DNA of 64,000 nt from assembly GCA_963761035.1 (NCBI GenBank), contig CAVXFH010000002.1, positions 2,666,001 to 2,730,000 of the forward strand, given 5' to 3'. The DNA comes from JARRQJ01 sp963761035 (GTDB lineage: Bacteria > Pseudomonadota > Gammaproteobacteria > DRLM01). Under the pieces are notes generated by a model. The model made no database searches. It worked only from the letters and a program-made list of their open reading frames with translations, and was not told the DNA's origin. Below are positions 1-6,900 of the stretch, piece by piece. Both the position numbers and the translations under genes were made by a program. Position 1 is the first letter of the stretch, and every line of letters begins with the position of its first letter.

Positions 1-167
1 GGTGTCGCGCAGCCTGCTGGTATTGTCCGGTTATCGAGGGAATTGAGCGCGCCGCCCATCGCAAACGGCGCATGCGCGACAAACTCATCGAGCACAAACA
101 ATATATCGCCCGCGTCAACCGGGAGATGCCGGAGATTCGCGGCTGGAAATGGGCGGGTCGGCAGTAG
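1..167 (+). pseudogene. Phosphoketolase C-terminal remnant
   Basis: Codons from about 30 to 164 with a TAG at 165-167 read ...RDKLIEHKQYIA...EIRGWKW..., the typical end of a fructose-6-phosphate/xylulose-5-phosphate phosphoketolase. The intact copy in this window ends with KLIEHKQYINKHGQ...EIRNWKW at 33.2 kb, so this is a second, non-identical copy. Upstream of about position 28 the homologous frame seems to shift by one base (frame 2 reads SRSLLVLS, then frame 3 continues VIEGIERAA), which suggests decay and not simply a gene cut by the window edge. The frameshift call rests on few codons. Whether a longer gene lies to the left cannot be seen. Confidence 0.7.
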
Positions 168-874
168 CTTCAAATGCAAATGCGCAGGAAATGTGTCGTC
201 GTTCCACCCTGGCCTTACAGGCAACATCACGATAGATATATGTGAATGGGTAAAATCGACCCATTTGAGACGGTGACGGGGATTACAACGAGGGTCCGGT
301 CCTCGGCCATTGCCGTCGTTGGCTTCGAGTGACATAGGAGGCCGGTGTAGGATCATCATCGGCCATAGGGGACAAATTCTGACAGAACGGCAGCTCCCAT
401 AACGACGAACGCGTAATCTCGACCTATTCCGTAGAAAAGCTCATTTTCTGAGGTAGGTGAATAAATCGTAGCTCGTGTGGGGCGACAAGTGCAGGAGGGG
501 CAGGGGGGGCCTACAAAAAATTCTGATATCGCAATGCAATGACTCTAATTGCGCCGTATGCGATCTTTCTATGATGTTTTCGAATAAATTCTCATTTTGC
601 AAAAATTAGACACCATGAGGATTTGAAGTTTTTCAACAGAATAGACCCTAAACGGTTATTCGCGTACGATCAACGGATACTGGAATCAATTCGCCGCTGA
701 CACCAGTGGTGGCCCGGCGGCGCGCCGCAATCCAGTGCTTGAAGCTCTCGTGAACGGCGTAATCAGTCTTATGTTGACTGGGCTCCGCCTGCGCACCCGT
801 CAACGGGGCGAATCGGAGGATGTTTAGTTGTAAGGGCGCGTATTCTTGGACCGCCCATCCGATGAGACACGCAC
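168..874. other. Intergenic region upstream of the RelA/SpoT-like gene
   Basis: No gene recognised in about 700 bases. The stretch 520-660 is clearly more AT-rich than its surroundings and could hold a promoter for the gene at 875, but I see no convincing -35/-10 pair. A perfect 7-bp inverted repeat sits at 245-265. A run of seven G lies near 503-509. Confidence 0.5.
245..265. repeat. Inverted repeat, 7-bp stem
   Basis: AATGGGT (245-251) and ACCCATT (259-265) are perfect complements around a 7-base loop, about 80 bases after the phosphoketolase remnant. There is no T-run after it, so it is not a standard intrinsic terminator on the + strand. It could be an operator or a weak hairpin. Confidence 0.45.
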
Positions 875-3800
875 ATGAACTTCGACGAATACGAACGCAA
901 CAAACGCCCAGATTACAAGGCGTTCGCGGAGGCGATCGCCACGATCCTCGACGCCGCTATCAAGGCAGATTCAGCCTACCGGCTTCAGCAGATCCAGCGC
1001 CGGGAGAAGAACCCGATTTCTTTGAAAGCAAAGCTCGCGAAGTTCGGTGTCTCGGAGAGCGACAAGATCGAGGACGAAGTGAAGGACCTCGCCGCCTGCC
1101 GCGTCATCTTCTATACCAACGCAGACGTGAAGCGGTTCCTGTCGTCCGACATTCTGCGCAGTAACTTCACCATCGACTGGGATCGCACCAAGGTTCACCA
1201 CCCAGTACCAGGGACCGAAAGCGAGCGGCGCTTCTTCGTCTCCGACAACATCGTCGTCCAGTTGAACGAGCAGCGCGCCGCCGCGCCGGAATACGCAAAG
1301 TTTCGTTCCATGCGGTGCGAGATTCAGGTCCAGACCACGCTGAACCACGCCTGGTCCGAGATGGAGCACGATGTCTACAAGATCAAGCCGGTAGCCGGAT
1401 TCGGTAAGGACCTCCTCGAAGGAATTCAAACGAGGTTCAACAAAGTCATGTGCGAGATGCTGATCCCGGCCGGCTACGAGTTCCAGAAGATCGTGGACGA
1501 CTACAACCGACTCGCGAGCGGCCGGGAGCTTTTCGACAAGGGCGCCCTAAAGGTGCTCGCCGACTGCAAGGACAACAACGAACGCCACGAATTGTTGGAG
1601 CGTTTCAAAACCTACGTGCTCCCCCACTTGGACGACCCGGCCGGCGCGCATGCCGAGATACGGGGCGCGCTCGTTGCGGCCGTCCAGTCCGCGCGCAGAA
1701 CGAAAACGAGCCCCATCAGCACTCCATGGGGCGACCTGCCTGGCAAGTCGGCCGAGGACGTAGTCGAGTTGGCGACGAACATTCTGGACCACCTCAGGTA
1801 TGTAAGCCTCGATGCAGCAGAAGCCACTTTCGACACGCTCAGCGAGCTCTATCTGGGCGCGGCGACCGACAAGGAGACGGAGCAAATCTTGAAGAGCGTG
1901 AAATCCCTTGCAAGCCACAACTTCGAGGTGTGGAAGGCCGGCGGCCCGGTCATTCAGGATATGCTCGTCTGGAGGATTAAAGGATGGGACAGCGCCACGC
2001 TCGAAGCGTTGCGCCCAGTGGCGCTGACGGTACTCCACCAAGTCTTGCGCCCGGAGTCCACCGGCACATCGGCCACCTACAAAACCGTCACCCTGATTAC
2101 AGCAAACGTCGTTCCGAGCGACGCGCTCACGCGTATTCGTGCCGCGAGCATTGACCTCCTCGAACAACTATTCCGAACGGCTCTCGACGATGTCGAAAGG
2201 CGCAAGGTCAAGCAGGCCCTCCTCGACGCGACTCAGTTCCCGCAGCGCGGTGGTGCCGAGTCCGCGCTGCGGCTGACCATCCTTGAAAACTCGTCACGCG
2301 TCGCTCGCTTCTTCACGTCCGTCGCCACCACGCTCAGCCACGAGCTCCTCCAGACGTTAGAAGAGAGTTTTCTCTGGCTCTATCGTCACACTCGCCGGCC
2401 TGCCGACGCGCCGGCGGAGGACCCGCCCATCGCCGCCGCGCGAAGCGCCCTCATTGACGCCATCCTCGCGTTCCGCGACAGGATCAATGCCAATCGTGAC
2501 TTCGTGGTCTACAAGACGCTAGTCGGCTTCGAGTCGGTCTTCCCTCTGGAATGGGAAGGCGATTCGATGGACTTTCAGGCAAAGGAGGCCTACCGCAACG
2601 TGCGTATCAGCGAGCTAGTCGCCGACGTGAATGCGGCAAACGCGGACGCCTGGCTAAAGACGATGCAGCGGTGCGCGAGCACAAAGTCGAACGACCTCGC
2701 CACCTTCCCTTCTTTTGGCCGGTTCATCGAGGAGCTCGCTCGGACCAAGCCGGAGATTGTTGAGTATTACCTCGATCAGCTCGGCGAGGACCTAGCAGCG
2801 TTTTTACCGGCGATGCTTTGCGGCATGGAAGGCACTCCCCGCCGGTCTGCTGCCAAGCAGAGGGTTGACCAATGGTTAACGCAGCGCCGCTACCTGTCTC
2901 AGATCCTCTGGCATCAGCGATTCACAGACAAGATAGACGTGGCGATCTTCAAGCGGGCACTCGGCCTCGCAATTGAGGACGGGAATGATCGGGCGGTCAT
3001 GTACGCAGCGGAGATTTGCGCTGCCCGTTCGGATGTCATCCCGCGCGAGGAAATCGGCTCGATCTTTGCGTCGGCCATCGGCTACTTCAAGGTGAAGAAC
3101 AACACGAAATGGGCAAATGCCATCTGGGCCAATTTTGGAAGCGGCTCACTGCCGGCAAGCTTGACCGAAGAGCAGATTGACCTCGTCCTGTCCGCCATCG
3201 TTCCGCGGCGGAGCATCGACACCTCTGCGGAATGGGTACTTGCGCCGATTGCGAAGCACCATCCCAAGAAAATCATCGACTTCTTCGGGGAGCGGCTCAA
3301 GCAGCGCGATGACGACAACATAGTTGACCACTACGAGGCCGTGCCATTCAGCTTCACGACACTGCGCCCGCACTTGGCAGCAACTGGGGAGTATCTCCTG
3401 GCGCGGTGCCGCGCGTGGCACCGTGAGAGGCCGGACCTCTTCGAGTTCCGTAGCGGGCGCCTCCTCTCCGTCGTTTTCCCGGAGTTCACGCCGGAGCTCG
3501 AAAGTCACCTCAAAATGATGCTGGCCACCGACGGCGCCGGCGCAGCGCGGTTTGTCGCGGACGTGCTCGCCGGCTACCGTGGTTCGCCCGCGACGCACGA
3601 GCTCTACAAGCTGATCGTGGACGCCGTGTCAAACGAGGATCAGGTTCTTGGGTCAGTTGAAGTTGCGCTCATCTCGACGGGTGTCGTCAGCGGCAAGTTC
3701 GGAATGGTCGAGGCTTATCAGCGGAAGAAGGACGAGTTCCAACCCTGGCTCACCGATTCACGGCCGCGCGTAAAGGCGTATGCCGAGGCCCACGACCGCA

Positions 3801-3904
3801 TGCTGGATCGGATGATCGCTGCCGAGCAGCGTCGTAGCGAGGAGGATCTTGAAGCCCGCAAACGCGAGTACGGGGACGACACCGAAAAGCCCGGCGGTCA
3901 ATAG
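875..3904 (+). CDS. RelA/SpoT-domain protein with long helical C-terminus
   Basis: A 1009-aa protein. Residues about 30-175 look like a (p)ppGpp-synthetase-type nucleotidyl/pyrophosphokinase domain: SLKAKL (K51, K53), KDLAACR (D71, R76), then CEIQVQTTLNHAW (E149-Q151) and HDVYK (K169). These match the substrate-binding lysines, the metal-binding Asp and the EIQ glutamate of the family. The loop that in RelA normally reads as Tyr...Ser...His is here FVSDN, so the guanine-nucleotide loop is not canonical. No HD hydrolase, TGS or ACT domain follows. The remaining ~820 residues are Leu/Ala/Arg-rich and look wholly alpha-helical, perhaps a HEAT/ARM-like solenoid, ending in a charged tail. It stands alone, with weak Shine-Dalgarno sequence (GATGAG), between a phosphoketolase stub and a recombinase remnant. 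An alarmone or toxic nucleotide synthetase used in phage defence is an inference; housekeeping RelA/SpoT is ruled out by architecture. Confidence 0.8.
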   Translation: MNFDEYERNKRPDYKAFAEAIATILDAAIKADSAYRLQQIQRREKNPISLKAKLAKFGVSESDKIEDEVKDLAACRVIFYTNADVKRFLSSDILRSNFTIDWDRTKVHHPVPGTESERRFFVSDNIVVQLNEQRAAAPEYAKFRSMRCEIQVQTTLNHAWSEMEHDVYKIKPVAGFGKDLLEGIQTRFNKVMCEMLIPAGYEFQKIVDDYNRLASGRELFDKGALKVLADCKDNNERHELLERFKTYVLPHLDDPAGAHAEIRGALVAAVQSARRTKTSPISTPWGDLPGKSAEDVVELATNILDHLRYVSLDAAEATFDTLSELYLGAATDKETEQILKSVKSLASHNFEVWKAGGPVIQDMLVWRIKGWDSATLEALRPVALTVLHQVLRPESTGTSATYKTVTLITANVVPSDALTRIRAASIDLLEQLFRTALDDVERRKVKQALLDATQFPQRGGAESALRLTILENSSRVARFFTSVATTLSHELLQTLEESFLWLYRHTRRPADAPAEDPPIAAARSALIDAILAFRDRINANRDFVVYKTLVGFESVFPLEWEGDSMDFQAKEAYRNVRISELVADVNAANADAWLKTMQRCASTKSNDLATFPSFGRFIEELARTKPEIVEYYLDQLGEDLAAFLPAMLCGMEGTPRRSAAKQRVDQWLTQRRYLSQILWHQRFTDKIDVAIFKRALGLAIEDGNDRAVMYAAEICAARSDVIPREEIGSIFASAIGYFKVKNNTKWANAIWANFGSGSLPASLTEEQIDLVLSAIVPRRSIDTSAEWVLAPIAKHHPKKIIDFFGERLKQRDDDNIVDHYEAVPFSFTTLRPHLAATGEYLLARCRAWHRERPDLFEFRSGRLLSVVFPEFTPELESHLKMMLATDGAGAARFVADVLAGYRGSPATHELYKLIVDAVSNEDQVLGSVEVALISTGVVSGKFGMVEAYQRKKDEFQPWLTDSRPRVKAYAEAHDRMLDRMIAAEQRRSEEDLEARKREYGDDTEKPGGQ

Positions 3905-4118
3905 GCCGCCTTCCGATGATTCCCGTGAGGTACCGCCCAGCATTTGTTGTAAATTGACGTCTAGAAGCAGTTGACTCCGCCCGCGGCAGCGGTCCGGTGC
4001 ACGCCAGCTACGCGAAATCTTCAATTGCCGTTGATGATAAATCCAACGGCAGCTATTGGCCGGTTACCTGCCACACACTCGACGCTGTCTGTCTGACCAG
4101 ATTGGCCGAGGAACTTAC

Positions 4119-4273
4119 GGCCGTTCCTCGGCCAAAACGGTCATTGAAGGCCAGCAACTTGTGTGACCGCTCATCTTCGTATTCCAGTCGTTCGGATAAT
4201 TGAAAGGAATAAAGAACATAATCTTCATCCGGAACGACCGGTTGTCGAAGGTGCCTACTCACCCATTCGACCC
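4119..4273 (+). repeat. Diverged inverted repeat, left copy
   Basis: This 155-base segment aligns along its length, with few gaps, to the reverse complement of 6447-6600. Shared blocks include AGTCATTGAAGG-like, the CCGCT/CTTATCTTC-like core, TATTCCAG, CGTTCG and the end TTCGACCC. By eye roughly 70% of bases agree. In one reading direction many differences fall in third codon positions around a peptide ERLEYED(E/K)RS, so it may derive from coding DNA, but I do not recognise the protein. The rest of 3905-4423 holds no gene that I can support, apart from the palindromes at 4335-4369. Confidence 0.7.
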
Positions 4274-4334
4274 GTTTCAGTCATTACGCACTTCTAATTT
4301 ATCCCCTGAAACCAGGCGTTCAACATGTACGCCG

Positions 4335-4369
4335 CAAATGCGGTAGTACGCATTTGGCATCATGCCAAA
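4335..4369. other. Two overlapping palindromes beside the recombinase remnant
   Basis: CAAATGCG (4335-4342) pairs perfectly with CGCATTTG (4349-4356) across a 6-base loop. Overlapping it, TTTGGCAT (4353-4360) pairs perfectly with ATGCCAAA (4362-4369) around one base. The two stems share TTTG and so are mutually exclusive. They lie 55 bases beyond the 3' end of the recombinase remnant, a plausible place for an attachment or crossover site, or a bidirectional hairpin. Function is inferred only from position. Confidence 0.55.
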
Positions 4370-4423
4370 AAACGGCCACACGAAATCCACATGTAGACTA
4401 GCATGCGGCTAATGTTACCAGTG

Positions 4424-4672
4424 CTATATCTCGGTCTGCTCCGAGATCTCCAGTGCGTCATCGACCTTGATCCCAAGATAACGAACGGTGCCCGCTAGCT
4501 TGGTATGTCCGAGCAAGAGCTAGACGGCACTTAGGTTCTTGGTTCGCTTGTAGATCAGTGTTGTCTTGGTCCGTCGCAAGGTATGCGTGCCATAGACCAT
4601 TGAATCCAGTCCGATGGCATCAACCCACTGATGCACGATCCGGGCGTACTGCCGGGTTGAAATATGAGGCAT
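4424..4672 (-). pseudogene. Tyrosine recombinase (phage-type integrase) C-terminal remnant
   Basis: The minus strand from the ATG at 4672 reads MPHISTRQYARIVHQW..., then GTHTLRRTKTTLIY, a TAG at 4520-4522, LLLGHTK, TVRYLGI and EISEQTEI before TAG at 4424-4426. These are the C-terminal motifs of tyrosine recombinases: HxxR (HTLR), the GHT box and the nucleophile tyrosine in TVRY. The family normally reads AVQLLLGHTK, so the internal TAG replaces a Gln codon (CAG to TAG). The N-terminal half and the first catalytic arginine are missing; upstream sequence in this frame does not look like an integrase. An inactive relic of the enzyme that once moved DNA here. Confidence 0.8.
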
Positions 4673-4882
4673 TTTGCCAGGCGACTGGGAATCAGATGAT
4701 GCTCCGGTATCTGGTGTCTGTGCCAGCGGTAGCTCAGCAATAAGCCGTTTGGCACATTCTGCAAGAGCATTGGCGTCTTTTGCTAGTTACGCCGCCCTGC
4801 CTCTGAGCCATACTGATTGTGAGCTGGGGTCCTGTGATAGCGCGACCTTGGTAAAACCGAAACCTTATGAAGGAAGACACAA

Positions 4883-5141
4883 ATGAACACGCGTGAACCC
4901 GCGAATGCCGTAAGAGCCTTTGACCGCGCCTATATCAATGGCCAGTTCGTTACTCTCCATGGAACCGAGGTCGTCGATCTGGTGAACCCGACTGACAACA
5001 AGGTTATCGGCAAGGTCACCATGGCAGACGAAATCGACACCCGAAAAGCTATCAGTGCTGCGAAAGAGGCCTTCACCACCTTTTCGCAAAGTAACAAGGA
5101 ATACCGGATGGAGCTTCTGCAGCGGCTGCACGACGCCATGG
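4883..5141 (+). pseudogene. Aldehyde dehydrogenase N-terminal fragment
   Basis: A good start (GAAGGA, 8 bases, ATG) opens a frame with AYINGQF, VVDLVNPTDNKVIGKV and DTRKAISAAKEAF, the N-terminal pattern of NAD(P)-dependent aldehyde dehydrogenases (family size about 480-500 aa). Homology runs for about 85 residues to RLHDAM and then stops at about 5141, where a different gene's tail begins. The frame itself stays open to a TGA at 5194, but the last 17 residues are unrelated. The Rossmann fold, the catalytic Cys and the catalytic Glu are all missing, so it cannot be active. Confidence 0.8.
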
Positions 5142-5142
5142 C

Positions 5143-5295
5143 CAGGTTGTACTTCGTCTGGCGTCCAGTGATCGTCTTCCGGCGCACCTCTTGATCGGTA
5201 GCGATGCGGTTCGCTTTGCCGCCGAAGCCGAGAAAACGAGGGCAGCCGAGGGAGCGCAGTGGCGGGACGTGAGCCTTGCAACAGACATGGCCTAG
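5143..5295 (+). pseudogene. Short-chain dehydrogenase (SDR) C-terminal fragment
   Basis: In a frame shifted relative to the aldehyde dehydrogenase head, codons 5143-5295 give QVVLRLASSDRLPAHLLIGS followed by DAVRF...W(R)DVSLATDMA and TAG. This is the characteristic end of classical SDR oxidoreductases of the ketoreductase/oxidoreductase type (PPAHLLLGSDA...W...S..TD). The cofactor-binding N-terminus and YxxxK active site are absent. The head-to-tail join with the aldehyde dehydrogenase lies inside the sequence GCCATGGCCAGG, which fits an illegitimate deletion between two once-separate genes. Confidence 0.75.
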
Positions 5296-5502
5296 ACCAC
5301 GGAATTGCCGGGTATGCGTTTCTGAAAGCCGGACGCTATCTGGTTATTGAAACCAGTCATTGGCCTGGTTACGGACTCGGCGGTCTGTTCCAATGAGTAC
5401 TCTCTTTGCTAATTGGTTGTTTGCGATTGCTGGCGACAGCGGGAAATGACAGGATGCACGCAGGTCACTTTTCATAATTGTGGCTCGTAAGAGGCTCTGC
5501 CC

Positions 5503-6330
5503 ATGGTGAATAAAGATCAGGCGAAGGAGTATAAAAACGCGATTGCGCGACTCTATTCGCATCGTAGCCAATCCTATGATGATAGTGTTTGGCACAACGA
5601 GATCGCCCGCAAGCTGGTTGACCACTCCAATATAGCTGTTGATTCTCAAGTCCTCGATGTTGCAACCGGGACCGGAATGGTTGCTTTCTATGCGGCTACC
5701 AAATTAGGTTCGCAAGGTTCGGTAATTGGGATAGATATTTCCGAAGGAATGATTGAACGAGCCAAGGCCAAACTAATTGCAAAACCCAATTCGAACGTGC
5801 GATTTGAGGTTGGTGACGGCGAAGACCTTGCGTTTCCCACGAATACCTTCGATTTAATTTTTTGCGGTTCAGCGCTGATCTGGATGACTGACCTGAATGC
5901 TGTACTGAGGCACTGGTATACAAGACTACATCCTACCGGTATGGTAGGATTTCACGCCTTTTCGGAAAACGCGTTTGTGGCGGGGACCGTCGCACAATCG
6001 GTGTTATCAAATTACGGTATTTCTTATTTGATGAATCAGCCGACCGGCACTCCTGAAAAGTGCCGAGCATTATTGCAAGGCGCAGGCTACAAGAACATTG
6101 AGGTGATCGCTGTCGAAGAAGGAAGGTATATCAGCCTGGAAGAGGCGAAAGGCTTATGGGTTAATGCTTCGCACCCCGCTCCTGGGCAATTCCCTCATCC
6201 CCTTACTCTCATGACCAAGAAGCAGGTGGCTGAAGCAAGCACTGAATTCGACCGCAAGCTGGAAACGTTGAATTCCTCCCTAGGCATTTGGAATGATATG
6301 ACCACCTTTTACGTCTACGGGGAAAAATAG
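5503..6330 (+). CDS. Class I SAM-dependent methyltransferase (UbiE-like)
   Basis: A 275-aa protein. Motif I, VLDVATGTGMVAFYA (about residues 50-64), binds the methionine part of S-adenosylmethionine, followed by the acidic end of strand 2 (VIGIDIS), VGDGEDLAFP and a motif-II-like FDLIFCGSALIWM. This order fits Methyltransf_11/UbiE-type enzymes acting on small molecules; the substrate is not predictable. Start ATG at 5503 follows AGAGG. Codons are AT-richer than in genes on either side, and the gene lies between broken genes and inside the inverted repeat pair, so recent acquisition is likely. No partner gene is intact next to it. Region 5296-5502 has no recognisable gene. Confidence 0.8.
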   Translation: MVNKDQAKEYKNAIARLYSHRSQSYDDSVWHNEIARKLVDHSNIAVDSQVLDVATGTGMVAFYAATKLGSQGSVIGIDISEGMIERAKAKLIAKPNSNVRFEVGDGEDLAFPTNTFDLIFCGSALIWMTDLNAVLRHWYTRLHPTGMVGFHAFSENAFVAGTVAQSVLSNYGISYLMNQPTGTPEKCRALLQGAGYKNIEVIAVEEGRYISLEEAKGLWVNASHPAPGQFPHPLTLMTKKQVAEASTEFDRKLETLNSSLGIWNDMTTFYVYGEK

Positions 6331-6446
6331 ATCACCGATTGTTTTACAGAATGTAGTCAGACCGCACCGATTTCCTTGCTACCGCAACGAGCGAATGCTT
6401 GATTCTGTTCATGCCATTGAACCTCTGACAGATTGACCGGCCGCTG

Positions 6447-6600
6447 TGGGTCGAAAGGGTGAGGAAGCATTTTCAACAGGCGGCCGTTTCGGTCGAAGGC
6501 TACTGAATTTTCCTTGGAAATTTTCGAACGGCTGGAATATGAAGATAAGCGGTCGTATAAATTACGAACCTTCAATGACTGCTCCGGCCGATGAGCGGCC
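6447..6600 (-). repeat. Diverged inverted repeat, right copy
   Basis: This is the reverse-complement counterpart of 4119-4273, with matching ends (GGCCG...CGGCC at one side, TTCGACCC at the other) and a shared core. It lies 117 bases after the methyltransferase stop. The pair encloses the recombinase remnant, the aldehyde dehydrogenase/SDR chimera and the methyltransferase. The rest of 6331-6900 shows no gene I can support. Confidence 0.7.
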
Positions 6601-6900
6601 GTCCGTTATGATTCCTCATATGTCTCTTTATGGCCGGCGCTTGCTGCAGGGAGAGGTACACTCCCTGGAGGCTAAACACTGGATACCGACCGAGCAACCG
6701 CGGGCAATCCGCGAATTGGTCGAGGTGTGGGGACGGCGTTAAGGGTGTAGTTATTCGCGGGCCTGAGAATATGAGTGGAATATGAGTGACAGAGCCTTGG
6801 GGTCCAGGCCGCGCTAGCTGACGAAGTAAGTGGCTGGTGGAGGTAGTGCCCTTTTCGCCAACCGCGCATTCCCTGATCGAGTCTTGCCAGGATGGCGTGC

